A DNA stretch of 64,000 nucleotides from Thermoguttaceae bacterium. GTDB taxonomy: Bacteria; Planctomycetota; Planctomycetia; Pirellulales; Thermoguttaceae. Below the pieces are notes generated by a model that made no database searches, had not been told where the DNA came from, and was given only the letters and a program-made list of their open reading frames with translations. Shown here in pieces: positions 16,962 through 26,644 of this stretch. Location of the stretch: the NCBI GenBank assembly GCA_025060325.1, contig JANXBW010000005.1, forward strand, positions 124,001 through 188,000. The letters run 5' to 3'. How positions within the stretch are numbered: position 1 is the stretch's first letter; every line of letters begins with the position of its first letter. The position numbers and the translations under genes were made by a program.

Positions 16962-18194
16962 TCAGGTGAGGGCCCCGGCTTCTTGGAGAAGACCATAGGC
17001 CTCTTCCCGAGGCGCGTTACGCTTAGCGTCCCAATAGGGAGAAGCTCGCCGCAATTGCTCCACCACCTGGGGGAACACCTCGATGATCCGGTCGATGTCT
17101 TCTTCCGTGTTATAGCGCCCTAAACTAAATCGCACCGAGCCATGAACTGCCGTAAACGGCACTTTCATCGCCAAAAGCACATGCGACGGCTCAAGCGAGC
17201 CGGACGTGCATGCCGAGCCACTTGATGCACAGATGCCATGCTCCGAAAGCTCAATCAGGATAGCCTCTCCCTCGATAAAGTGGCATGATAAGTTGAGGGT
17301 ATTCGGCAAACGGGGGGCACCCTTGCCGTTTATTTCCAGATAGGGAATCCTCGCAGCCAGCTCCCTTTCCAACCGGTCCCGCATCTGAGCGATTCGGCGA
17401 TTCTCTTCCTCGAGATTCTCGTAGGCAAGTTCCATTGCCTTGGCAAGGCCGATGATATATGGCACATTTTCCGTTCCCGCCCGACGCCCGTTTTCTTGAT
17501 GACCCCCGATCATAAACGGGCGCATCGGAGTTCCTTTCCGCACAAAAAGAACACCGATCCCTTTCGGGGCATGAAGCTTGTGTCCCGAGAAGGACAACAT
17601 GTCCACATGCCGGTACTCACCCGAAAGGTCAATCCGAAGTTTGCCAACCGATTGTGTGGCATCTGTGTGGAACAAGATGGCCGGGTCGGTTTCCTTAGTA
17701 ATCCGGGCCAATTCCGCTACGGGGAAGACTACCCCTGTCTCGTTATTGGCGTGCATAATTGTGACAAGAAGCGTATCCGGCCGAAGGGCGCGAATGAATT
17801 CTGAGATGTCAAGATTGCCGTGGCGGTCTACGGGCAAAAAGGTCACATCGTAGCCGTTTCGCTGCATCTCCTTGCACACTTCCAAAACCGCTGGGTGCTC
17901 GACCGCTGTGGTGACAATGTGCCGGCGGTGCGGGTTGGCCTTTGCAGCTCCCACAATCGCCGTGTTGTTACTTTCCGTGGCACAAGAGGTGAAAAGGATT
18001 TCACTTGGCGCGATGCGGCCAAAGAACCGGGCGATCCGCTGACGGGCCTCGCGAACTGCCCGGGCTACCCGGCGGGCCGGCTCATACATCGAGCTCGGAT
18101 TAAAAAACTCCTTTGTTAAATACGGAACCATTGCCTCGAAAACTTCTGGGGCAATGGGAGTCGTAGCATTATTGTCGACATAAACCAATCGCAT
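16962..18194 (-). CDS. nifS: Cysteine desulfurase NifS
   Basis: A 410-aa PLP enzyme that removes sulfur from cysteine and passes it as a persulfide to the Fe-S scaffold, in the cytoplasm. The N-terminus VYVDNNATTP, the PLP lysine in SFSGHKLHAPKG (Lys206) and the active Cys329 in SSGSACTSGSLEPSHVL are all present. The short active-site loop and the SGS phrase place it in the NifS/IscS class, not SufS. The start is the ATG at 18194, with a weak GGG-type ribosome site. It lies 220 bp downstream of nifU on the same strand, so they probably form one unit. No other isc, suf or nif gene lies nearby, so the pair is likely the general Fe-S assembly system and not a nitrogen-fixation remnant. Confidence 0.95.
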   Translation of the reverse strand: MRLVYVDNNATTPIAPEVFEAMVPYLTKEFFNPSSMYEPARRVARAVREARQRIARFFGRIAPSEILFTSCATESNNTAIVGAAKANPHRRHIVTTAVEHPAVLEVCKEMQRNGYDVTFLPVDRHGNLDISEFIRALRPDTLLVTIMHANNETGVVFPVAELARITKETDPAILFHTDATQSVGKLRIDLSGEYRHVDMLSFSGHKLHAPKGIGVLFVRKGTPMRPFMIGGHQENGRRAGTENVPYIIGLAKAMELAYENLEEENRRIAQMRDRLERELAARIPYLEINGKGAPRLPNTLNLSCHFIEGEAILIELSEHGICASSGSACTSGSLEPSHVLLAMKVPFTAVHGSVRFSLGRYNTEEDIDRIIEVFPQVVEQLRRASPYWDAKRNAPREEAYGLLQEAGALT

Positions 18195-18414
18195 CGTTTT
18201 ACCCTGTCAAAAAGTCTTGTGGGAATCTCCCGATCCTTAGCCCTGCTTAAACCAAGCGCGAATAAATTACTTACGGCGGTCGACTGACGGAACCCAACCT
18301 GGCGAAACTAGTTCGACGTTTTGGGGTCAGCCTCATTTGGCGAAAGGCGGCTTGGTTGATTTTGCCCTCTGTTATTGCAGTCCCTTTGCTGCGCGCCGCA
18401 CCCTGCCGGTTGGC

Positions 18415-19425
18415 TTAGACTTGAATCACCCGAATTCTTTCGTCTACCACCTCCTTAAGCGTTCGCTCCACCATCAACTTCAGCGTCTGCGAGGCGCCCC
18501 GGCAGGCTGCGCAGGCCCCCTCCAGCCGGCAGTAAACTAAGTTGTTTTTAATGTCCACAATTTCAATATCCCCGCCATCCTGTTTGAGTAGCGGCCGGAC
18601 GTACTCCTCCACCGCTTTTTCTATCCTCTTGGCAAACTGATATGCCGAGACCTGCCACGGGAGCGGTTCTTGGCTAACCAGAGGAATTTGCCCGTTGCCA
18701 AAAGCGCTACTTGCCGCATCGGCCACAGCTGCCGCCGACTCGGCTGGGCCAAGGCCTGGTACCACGCGAAGCGTCCTCTGTCCCCAGACGTCGTCCAAAA
18801 TGTCCTGAATGCCGCCAGGCGCATAATGGCAAGCCATGCAGGCTCCGCCGGCCTTGGTGGCATTGATCACCTCGGGGATCGTCCGCAGATTTAATTCGCG
18901 AATCTTCCGGCGCAGATAAGGCTCAGTGATCGAAAAGCACTTGCAGACAATTCGCCCGTCTTCCTCGTCTGGATGAATGTCAATCCCCAAAAGCCGTAAA
19001 TCAACGCCCCGTCGGCGCGCCCAATCGAACACGGCAGCCTGCAGCGCTTCCGTGCCCATCACCGAGCAGTGAATCTTCTGGGCCGGCAGCCCTTCCAGAT
19101 AGCGAACGATGTCGCTGTTGCGGATCTCTAGCGCCTTGATGGGTGTGTAATGACCCTGTTCTAAGATGGCACAAAGGGCTTCCGAAGCGGCGATCGCCGA
19201 GGTACAGCCAAATGTCAGATACTTGGCCTCGACGATTACATCTTGGAGCGGATCGGTGGGGTGTTTGTCGCAGCGAAACATAAAACGCATAGCATCGCCG
19301 CAAATGATCGAGCCATATTCCCCTACACCGTCCGGGTTTTCGATTTCTCCAAGATGTGTCCCCGGCTTGCCGTGGATTGCATCTAGAAAAAGCTGCTTTG
19401 TTTTTTCGCTATACTCCCACGCCAC
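18415..19425 (-). CDS. nifU: Fe-S cluster assembly scaffold NifU (three-domain form)
   Basis: A 336-aa full-length NifU with all three modules. The N-terminal IscU-like scaffold has Cys42 (ICGDAM), Cys74 and Cys120. The central [2Fe-2S] ferredoxin-like domain has Cys161 and Cys163 (CKC) with Cys196 and Cys199 (CMAC). The C-terminal NifU domain has the C-A-A-C pair at 305-308. It accepts sulfur from NifS and passes transient clusters to apo-proteins. Downstream on the same strand lies nifS. The many Fe-S and haem proteins in this window (LutA, LutB, cytochromes) would fit a general role. Length and motifs are those of the intact protein. Confidence 0.95.
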   Translation of the reverse strand: MAWEYSEKTKQLFLDAIHGKPGTHLGEIENPDGVGEYGSIICGDAMRFMFRCDKHPTDPLQDVIVEAKYLTFGCTSAIAASEALCAILEQGHYTPIKALEIRNSDIVRYLEGLPAQKIHCSVMGTEALQAAVFDWARRRGVDLRLLGIDIHPDEEDGRIVCKCFSITEPYLRRKIRELNLRTIPEVINATKAGGACMACHYAPGGIQDILDDVWGQRTLRVVPGLGPAESAAAVADAASSAFGNGQIPLVSQEPLPWQVSAYQFAKRIEKAVEEYVRPLLKQDGGDIEIVDIKNNLVYCRLEGACAACRGASQTLKLMVERTLKEVVDERIRVIQV

Positions 19426-20234
19426 GGTTATTAGTCCCTTTTGGTGAGATTTGTCCCCCTCTTCATACGCGAGTTATCGCGCAGGCAGGCCGAAAGTTCG
19501 ATATGCCACCCGGCGGCACGCCAGATGATTTGAAGGTCGGTTTGCCCAACTCAACCTAGCTGGCAGCGGTCCACAAACTCGTTACTCCGATCCCATTCCG
19601 CGGTGAGCACCGAATATTCCAGGTTGGGTGAGACTAACTATCCCTTAAATTATTGCTGACTTCGCTTGCCACCGTGAGCCTGCCACACTGTCCCTTTTCA
19701 ATGCAAAAACTCTCATCGGCCATCCCGGGCACTGGCCTTGTGCGAGCGGCAAGCAAAGTCTACCTGGCAATTCTACGAGTTTTTGTCGGCATGAATAGGC
19801 TAAAATTGCCGCTTGGCTGCCACCTAACTGCGAAGATCTCCGGAGGGTGTGATTTTCCGAAGACAAAATCTCCTGGAGCGAGTTTCTGGGCGCTGAAGCG
19901 ATCAGGAGCTACTGAGCTGCCTCAGCGGCTAATTCTGTTGCGGGATCAGAAACCGCACGGGTGACTTGAGCTCACCCACCACTTTGGATGGGGTAGGGAA
20001 TAGGTCTCGTTGGGGAGAAGAGCTGACCAACGGGAGAAACGCCACTTTTTTGATCAAAATGTTGGGGAGCAACCCAAGGGGACAAAGCATGCAATTGGGT
20101 AGTGACAAGTCCCAAGCACAGAAAGCGCCCGTTCAGGCCGCGCGACCTCCAGGCTTCGACCTGCACCACCTCCGCTAAAAAAGTGCCGATGACTACCGCG
20201 GCCTCTCACCTCCCTCCAAAAGGGCGCCCATGTT
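19426..20234. other. Non-coding stretch of about 810 bp
   Basis: No supported gene. The ORFs present overlap each other in several frames without ribosome sites. A short GC-rich stem (CGGC/GCCG near 20185-20202) followed on the minus strand by TTTTTT could end the lpd transcript, but the stem is only 4-5 bp. Confidence 0.5.
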
Positions 20235-21677
20235 TCACCCCGAACCCCGCCCCGCCACGGTGGCCCGGGGGCGATAAATATCCGTGGCCAATCCCAAATG
20301 CACTTCTGCCGCCATGCCAAGTGTTTCGCAGAGCGTAGGATGCGGGTGGATGGTCCCACCCACGTCGGCGATGTGTGCGCCCATCTCTACTGCCAGAGTA
20401 GCTTCCCCAATCAGGTCACCTGCGCCAGCGCCTACGATCCCGCATCCCAGAACCCGACCGCTTGATCGGTCGATAACCCACTTCGTAAACCCATCGGTCG
20501 CTCCGGTCGCTTGTGCCCGGCCGCTTGCCCCCCAGGGGAAGACGGCCACATCAATTTCGCGACCTTGACTCTTGGCCGCTGACTCGGTCAGACCGGTCCA
20601 GGCAATCTCCGGCTCGGTAAAAACCACGGCTGGGATGGCCCGCGGCTGGAAAGGTACTCTCTCCCCAAGGATGTTCTCCACCGCGGTTTTTCCTTGGTGC
20701 GTCGCCTTGTGCGCCAGCATCGGTTGACCGGCGATGTCTCCAATTGCCCAAATGCCGGGAACCGAGGTCTGCAAATATTCGTCAACATCCACAAATCCTT
20801 GCGGCGTCAAGCGGAGCCCAATCCGCTCGGCACCAACAAGATCGCTGTTCGGGCGGCGACCGACAGCTACCAATACTCTACTGAAAACAGCACTTTCCTT
20901 GCCGTTCTTGCCATCCAGAAACACCTTTACAGCGTCTCCCACCCGCTCAGCCCCGACTACCTTAGTTTCAAGCAGGATGCCGGCAAAAAGCTTTCGCAAG
21001 CGGGCTTCTAGTGGCCGGACAAGATCCCGATCCACACCTGGGAGTAAACCATCCGTCATTTCCACCACTGTCACCCGGCTTCCCAGCGTCGCGTAAACAG
21101 TGCCGAGCTCAAGTCCGATATATCCCCCGCCAACGACCAGCAAGGAATCCGGCACGCTGGGCACATCAAGTGCTTCCCGGGAGGTCATCGCCAGCTCGCC
21201 AAGATGGTCAAACACCGACAGCCGGATCGCGCGGGAACCAGCCGCCAGAATAAGCCGCTCGAAGGACAGTTCCGACAAACCGGGATCCTGGCCGTCCACA
21301 GGCTCCAAACGGAGGCGTTTGGCATCTACAAATTGCGCCCGCGCACGAATAACCCGCACATTCCGCTTTTTGGCAAGCTGGCTTAAGCCCCCGGTTAACG
21401 TGGCGATCACCTTTTCCTTTTGTGCCCGGAGTTGATCGAGATTGATCTGGGGCTTTCCGAAATCGACCCCCCAAGCGCGTAGCGCTTCTGCGTCGTGGAT
21501 GACCCGCGCTACATAAAGCAGGGCTTTCGACGGAATACAGCCCCGAAGAAGGCACACCCCACCTAATCGAGATTCCAAATCGACCAAGGTAACTTGGAGG
21601 CCTTCATCAGCCGCCAGAAATGCCGCTGCATAACCCCCCGGACCCGCTCCCAAAACAACCACTTCCGATTGGTCCAT
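20235..21677 (-). CDS. lpd: Dihydrolipoyl dehydrogenase (E3)
   Basis: A 480-aa flavoprotein that re-oxidises the dihydrolipoyl arm of the 2-oxoacid dehydrogenase complex, making NADH. The FAD-binding fingerprint VLGAGPGGYAAAF, the redox disulfide in GGVCLLRGCIPSK (Cys42 and Cys47), the second dinucleotide site VVGGGYIGLELG and the C-terminal HPHPTLCETLG with the catalytic His/Glu pair are all visible. It is the third gene of an aceE-aceF-lpd series on the minus strand, 220 bp after aceF. Length is typical. No lipoyl domain is fused at the N-terminus. Confidence 0.96.
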   Translation of the reverse strand: MDQSEVVVLGAGPGGYAAAFLAADEGLQVTLVDLESRLGGVCLLRGCIPSKALLYVARVIHDAEALRAWGVDFGKPQINLDQLRAQKEKVIATLTGGLSQLAKKRNVRVIRARAQFVDAKRLRLEPVDGQDPGLSELSFERLILAAGSRAIRLSVFDHLGELAMTSREALDVPSVPDSLLVVGGGYIGLELGTVYATLGSRVTVVEMTDGLLPGVDRDLVRPLEARLRKLFAGILLETKVVGAERVGDAVKVFLDGKNGKESAVFSRVLVAVGRRPNSDLVGAERIGLRLTPQGFVDVDEYLQTSVPGIWAIGDIAGQPMLAHKATHQGKTAVENILGERVPFQPRAIPAVVFTEPEIAWTGLTESAAKSQGREIDVAVFPWGASGRAQATGATDGFTKWVIDRSSGRVLGCGIVGAGAGDLIGEATLAVEMGAHIADVGGTIHPHPTLCETLGMAAEVHLGLATDIYRPRATVAGRGSG

Positions 21678-21897
21678 TCGGCTCCTCCCCAGTGTTTTGC
21701 TGAAGACCCCGGTACGTTCCGCCTCCCCGGGCAGCTGTTTATAAATTCCTCGCTATATGGCCCAGTGGGGGCCGCTAGCTTGTTGAGTGAAGATTAATTG
21801 CTGGCCACCCCCGGCCAACCGGGCCGCCTCTTAGCGAATCGCCCGCGGGTCCAGGTGTATCCCACCGCAGGCGGTCTCACCCGGTCTTGTTGAGTGA

Positions 21898-23346
21898 CTA
21901 TTCTGCTAACAATAGCCGGCCTGGGGATTGTAGCCAATCGATCACTTCATTCAAGAATCGCTGGGCCGTCGCGCCATCGATCAGGCGGTGGTCGTAGGAA
22001 AGGCTAAGCGGAAGCATGAACCGCGGCTCCACCCGACCCTCGCGAACCACCGGTTGCCAACGGGAACGTCCCAACAAGAGGATGGCCACCTCGGGGTAAT
22101 TGATGATAGGCGTACTAAACCGCCCTCCAACAGCCCCCAGGTTGCTAATAGTGAAAGTTCCCCCGCGAAGCTCCTCAATACCAAACTGGGCATTACGAGC
22201 ACGCTCGGCCAACGTCGCTAAAGCCCGGGCAAGCTCCGGTATGCTCATCCGGTCAGCATTCCGAACTACTGGCACCACAAGTCCACGCGGGGTATCCACT
22301 GCGATTCCGAGGTGCACGTACTCCTTGTAGATTATCTCCTGCCGCTCCATATCCAAGCTGGCGTTGACAGCTGGGTGATGCCGCAGAGCGATCGCTACCG
22401 CCTTCATCACAAAGGGCATCATCGTCAGCTTGACGCCAGCACCGACGAAATTTTCCGGAACCTGCTTCCGGAGCTGCTCGAGATCGGTGACATCCGCTTC
22501 GTCAAAATTGGTGACGTGGGGGATGTTGGACACCGAGCGGACCATCTGCTCGGCGATTGTAAGCCGAATTCTCGACATTCGCTCACGTCGGATGGGCCCC
22601 CAGGCATCTCGACCAGGTTCCCCGGGGGGCGGAGCGACCGGAGGCGGCTCCGGTTGGGGAGCGGCGGCTGGCTTGGCGCGGGAGACTTCCACCACTTGTG
22701 GCCCGGCACGGGATGAGGGAGCGACGCTGGCCGTCGCAACTGGCGGGGCCGCTACTTGCGGAGCCGAAGGGCCTAGAGCTTTGGGTGGGACAACGCTGCG
22801 GGCTACCGCTTCGACATCTTCCGGGGTGATTCGCCCCCCGGGACCGCTGCCCCGCACAAAACGCAGATCCACACCTAACTCCCGTGCCAAACGACGAGCC
22901 AGCGGACCAGCGGGAATCGGTTCCTCAGGTCCGTAAAGAGGCTGAGCTGCCACCATCCCCCCAGCAACAGCTACCTGTCCGCGAAGCCCGTCCGAACCAG
23001 CCGACGATGCCGACACCGCTTCCACGGGACCCGCCGGTTTTTCCGGCTGAGGGGGAGTGACTTCGGCCGGCGGTGCTACCGGGGCGGCTGCGGTCGCTTC
23101 CGCCTCACCCGGGGCCGCCAAAGTCAACAGAACCTGCCCCACCTCAACCGTCTGTCCCTCCTGAAAATGCACTTTGATAATCCGACCTGCGTGCGGACAA
23201 GGTATTTCGACAACCGCTTTGTCCGTCTCCAACTCGCAAACACCCTGATTAGCCTCGATAACGTCCCCCTCTTTGACGAGCACTTTCACCACATCGCCAG
23301 TGCGAACATTTTCCCCAAGAGAAGGCAGGCGAAATTCGATTGGCAT
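21898..23346 (-). CDS. aceF: Dihydrolipoamide acetyltransferase (pyruvate dehydrogenase E2)
   Basis: A 482-aa E2 core subunit that moves the acetyl group from E1 to CoA. One lipoyl domain (residues 1-80, Lys43 in ETDKAVVEIP) is followed by a long Pro/Ala linker. Next is the peripheral-subunit-binding domain (about 143-185, PLARRLARELGVDL to ITPEDVEAV). A second linker leads to the catalytic domain (from about 250), ending with the active-site DHRLIDGA. One lipoyl domain is fewer than the three of E. coli AceF, but normal for many bacteria. The position between aceE and lpd supports pyruvate as the substrate. Confidence 0.94.
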   Translation of the reverse strand: MPIEFRLPSLGENVRTGDVVKVLVKEGDVIEANQGVCELETDKAVVEIPCPHAGRIIKVHFQEGQTVEVGQVLLTLAAPGEAEATAAAPVAPPAEVTPPQPEKPAGPVEAVSASSAGSDGLRGQVAVAGGMVAAQPLYGPEEPIPAGPLARRLARELGVDLRFVRGSGPGGRITPEDVEAVARSVVPPKALGPSAPQVAAPPVATASVAPSSRAGPQVVEVSRAKPAAAPQPEPPPVAPPPGEPGRDAWGPIRRERMSRIRLTIAEQMVRSVSNIPHVTNFDEADVTDLEQLRKQVPENFVGAGVKLTMMPFVMKAVAIALRHHPAVNASLDMERQEIIYKEYVHLGIAVDTPRGLVVPVVRNADRMSIPELARALATLAERARNAQFGIEELRGGTFTISNLGAVGGRFSTPIINYPEVAILLLGRSRWQPVVREGRVEPRFMLPLSLSYDHRLIDGATAQRFLNEVIDWLQSPGRLLLAE

Positions 23347-23541
23347 GGCTCAGGCACTCTCCCACTAAGCTACGCTAAGCGTCACTCTTTCTCCCGACGT
23401 CAAGTCCACAAGTCGCCGGATTGGTGCCCAATCCGCGATGGATGGCCTTCACCACACAAAGGTGCTAACGGAGGCTCGCCAATACTCTCTGCTCCCAACC
23501 CCGCTATTTCAAGGATTTAGCCTAAAAAGAGCAACCGCAAA

Positions 23542-26289
23542 TTAGGATACGGCCGGATCGGGTTTTTCCGGATCAATGCCCAGTTCGGCAATCACCGCAG
23601 TCAACCGCTCAGAGGGGAACTGTCCTAGCCGAGAAAGTTCTGTGAGAGCAGCCAATACAATGCTTTCCGCATCTACCTCAAAAAACCGCCGCAGCGATTG
23701 CCGAGTGTCGCTCCGCCCAAAACCATCGGTACCAAGCACGACATAAGGCTGGGGCACCCACGGGGCGATCGAGAGCGCCACGGCTGCCACATAATCTAAG
23801 GCAGCTATAACCGGCCCACTCTCCCCCTCGAGCATCTGCTCAAGGAATGACCGCCGCGGCGGTTGATCCGGATGGAGCCGATTCCACCGCTGGCAGGCTC
23901 GCGCCTCCCGATAGAGACGCTTGTAACTGGTGACACTGTAAACGTGACTGGAGACTCCGAACTTTTCGGCCAAGATCTGCTGCGCCCGAAGGGCCTCGCG
24001 AAGGATCGCCCCACTTCCGAAGAGGACTACCTTCGGCTTGCCGGTGCCGACATACTTTTCAGAGAGGCGATAAATCCCCCGGCAGATTGCTTCGGACACA
24101 GTGCTCACGGGACCGGGCGGGACCATCGGCAGCGGTGGCATCTCATAATTTTCATTCATCAACGTGATGTAATAGAACACATCCTCCTCAAAGTAAAACA
24201 TCCGCCGCAAGCCATCCAGGATGATCGCTGCCATTTCGTAAGCATAACAGGGGTCATAGGCCTCGATTGTGGGATAAGCCAACGCAAATAGGTGGCTGTT
24301 GCCGTCCTGATGCTGAAGACCCTCACCTGCGAGGGTTGTGCGACCCGCCGTCCCGCCAAGGAGGAATCCCCGGCACCGCATGTCTCCAGCGGCCCAAATT
24401 AAGTCCCCGATCCGCTGAAAACCAAACATCGAATAGAAGATGAAAAACGGAATCATCGGGAAGCCATGCGTGTTATGGCAGGTGCCCGCGGCAATAAAGG
24501 AGGACATTGAGCCGGCCTCGGTAATTCCCTCTTCAAGGATCTGTCCGTCCACAGCTTCTCGATAGTAGAGGACCGTGTCCGAATCCACCGGCTCGTACAG
24601 CTGGCCCTGACTTGAGTAGATCCCAAACTGGCGGAAAAGGGCTTCCATCCCGAAAGTTCGGGCCTCATCCGGCACGATTGGCACAATGTATTTGCCGACA
24701 TTCCGGTCTCGCATGAGTCGGGCAAGCAGCCGGACGAAGGCCATGGTGGTTGAGACTTCTCGGCCTTCGCTTCCGGCGAAGAACTCCGCGTAATCTTCCC
24801 ATCGCGGGGGCTTGAGCTTGGCCGTGGGATGTTTCCGCCGCGGGACAAATCCACCCAATGCCCGGCGGCGCTCCCGGAGGTATTCCATCTCCGGGCTGTT
24901 ATCCGGCGGCCGATAGAACGGCGCTTCGCCAAGAAGCCTGTCCGGAATGGGGATTTCGAAGCGGTCGCGGAACTGCCGAAGTTCTTCTTCATTAAGTTTC
25001 TTTTGCTGATGGGTGATGTTGCGTCCCTCGCCGGCCTCTCCTAATCCATAACCCTTAATGGTCTTGGCCAAGATTACCGTGGGTGAACCACGGTGTTCCA
25101 CTGCGGCCTTATAAGCTGCGTATACCTTGACCGGGTCGTGGCCACCACGCCGCAACCGCCGGATTTGTTCATCGGTCAGGTCGGCCACCAAGGCCTCCAG
25201 TCGAGGATCCACACCAAAAAGGTGCTTGCGGATGTAGCTGCCGGGCATAACGGAGTACTTTTGGAACTGGCCGTCAACAATTTCGTTGAGCCGCTGGGTC
25301 AAAAGCCCCTCTGTGTCTCGCGCAAAGATTGGGTCCCAGTCTGAACCCCAAATTACTTTGATGACATTCCAGCCGGCTCCCCGAAATGCGCCCTCAAGCT
25401 CCTGGATGATCTTCCCGTTACCCCGGACAGGACCATCAAGCCGCTGCAGGTTGCAATTGACGACAAAGATGAGGTTGTCCAAGCCCTCGCGGGCTGCCAA
25501 GGTAATCGCACCTAAAGTTTCTGGCTCGTCACACTCGCCATCACCCAAGAAACACCATACGCGACACTCCCCAGCACGGGGGTTAATGCCCCGGTTGGCC
25601 AAGTAGCGGTTAAATCGGGCTTGGTAAATAGCCATGATTGGACCCAGCCCCATCGAGACAGTCGGGAACTCCCAAAAATCGGGCATAAGCCAAGGATGCG
25701 GATAGGAGCTTAAACCCCCGCCTTTGGCCAGTTCCCGCCGAAAGTTGTGCATCTGCTCTTCGGAAATTCGGCCTTCCAAGAACGCCCGAGCATAGATGCC
25801 CGGGGCAGCATGCCCCTGAAAGTAAATCTGGTCGCCGGGAAATTCCCCGCTTTTGCCGCGGAAAAAGTGGTTGAAACCCACCTCATACAACGTGGCCGCC
25901 GAGGCAAAAGTAGAGATGTGCCCTCCAATCCCTGACCACTGACGATTGGCCCGAACGACCATCGCCATGGCGTTCCAGCGGATAATGCTCTTGATACGCC
26001 GTTCGATCACCCGATCGCCCGGGTATGGGGGTTCTAATTCTGGGGGGATGGTGTTGATATAAGGGGTGGTGGCTGCCGAGACAAACGGCACGCCTCGGTT
26101 AAAGGCATGCTGTTTGAGCCGTTCCAGAAGATAAATAGCCCGAGCACTACCTCGGGACCGAAGAGCGTAATCGAATGCGTCCAGCCATTCCTGAGTTTCC
26201 TGAGGATCAACATCCACTGCTCTTTCTGGGAGGACTCCCGCCGCCTGAGTTGTTGCAATCGCCTGAAGCTCCTCAATAGTGGTTGCCAT
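23542..26289 (-). CDS. aceE: Pyruvate dehydrogenase E1, homodimeric type
   Basis: A 915-aa thiamine-diphosphate enzyme that decarboxylates pyruvate and acetylates the lipoyl arm of E2. The single long chain and the TPP site (FLGDGECDEPE, then NLIFVVNCNLQRLDGPV) are those of the homodimeric AceE family of proteobacteria, not the split alpha/beta E1 of many Gram-positives. Other family marks are GHISTFASAATLYEVGFNHF and SMFGFQRIGDLIWAAGD. I start it at the ATG at 26289, preceded by GGAGG 6 nt upstream; the GTG five codons earlier would cover that site. It is the first gene of aceE-aceF-lpd. No PdhR-type regulator is adjacent. Confidence 0.95.
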   Translation of the reverse strand: MATTIEELQAIATTQAAGVLPERAVDVDPQETQEWLDAFDYALRSRGSARAIYLLERLKQHAFNRGVPFVSAATTPYINTIPPELEPPYPGDRVIERRIKSIIRWNAMAMVVRANRQWSGIGGHISTFASAATLYEVGFNHFFRGKSGEFPGDQIYFQGHAAPGIYARAFLEGRISEEQMHNFRRELAKGGGLSSYPHPWLMPDFWEFPTVSMGLGPIMAIYQARFNRYLANRGINPRAGECRVWCFLGDGECDEPETLGAITLAAREGLDNLIFVVNCNLQRLDGPVRGNGKIIQELEGAFRGAGWNVIKVIWGSDWDPIFARDTEGLLTQRLNEIVDGQFQKYSVMPGSYIRKHLFGVDPRLEALVADLTDEQIRRLRRGGHDPVKVYAAYKAAVEHRGSPTVILAKTIKGYGLGEAGEGRNITHQQKKLNEEELRQFRDRFEIPIPDRLLGEAPFYRPPDNSPEMEYLRERRRALGGFVPRRKHPTAKLKPPRWEDYAEFFAGSEGREVSTTMAFVRLLARLMRDRNVGKYIVPIVPDEARTFGMEALFRQFGIYSSQGQLYEPVDSDTVLYYREAVDGQILEEGITEAGSMSSFIAAGTCHNTHGFPMIPFFIFYSMFGFQRIGDLIWAAGDMRCRGFLLGGTAGRTTLAGEGLQHQDGNSHLFALAYPTIEAYDPCYAYEMAAIILDGLRRMFYFEEDVFYYITLMNENYEMPPLPMVPPGPVSTVSEAICRGIYRLSEKYVGTGKPKVVLFGSGAILREALRAQQILAEKFGVSSHVYSVTSYKRLYREARACQRWNRLHPDQPPRRSFLEQMLEGESGPVIAALDYVAAVALSIAPWVPQPYVVLGTDGFGRSDTRQSLRRFFEVDAESIVLAALTELSRLGQFPSERLTAVIAELGIDPEKPDPAVS

Positions 26290-26445
26290 GGAAATCCTCC
26301 ACACTGACCCTTCGCTAAAGTCCCGACAAGCTCTTGGCCAAACTAATCTTTATAAGCACAGTTGTTTCCGAGCCGAGCTTGCGGGCCTTTTTATTGCCCT
26401 GAGCTGCTTGCTTCCTCAGCCTAGAAGGTTTGCCCGGCAAGAAGA

Positions 26446-26465
26446 TTTATAATGACCACATGTGG
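26446..26465 (-). promoter_or_regulatory. Possible operator/promoter upstream of aceE
   Basis: A perfect 10-bp palindrome CCACATGTGG (26456-26465) lies directly upstream, on the minus strand, of TATAAA (26451-26446). This is about 160 nt before the aceE start. No good -35 box could be placed, so the promoter is tentative; the palindrome could bind a dimeric regulator. The rest of the 355-bp gap up to 26644 shows nothing else. Confidence 0.3.
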
Positions 26466-26644
26466 CCGGGCATCCAACTTCACTATCCTTAAGCCGTCGG
26501 AAAAACTAAACTGTGCAGGCCATGAAGTTGGCCAGCCCCCCACCGCGGTCCGGTCCGATTAGCTGACGACAAAAAGTGATCCTGTCGGCAGGTACATCCC
26601 CCTTCCAGGTGCGGATTTCTCCGCAATCCACGTACGAGCTCAAT

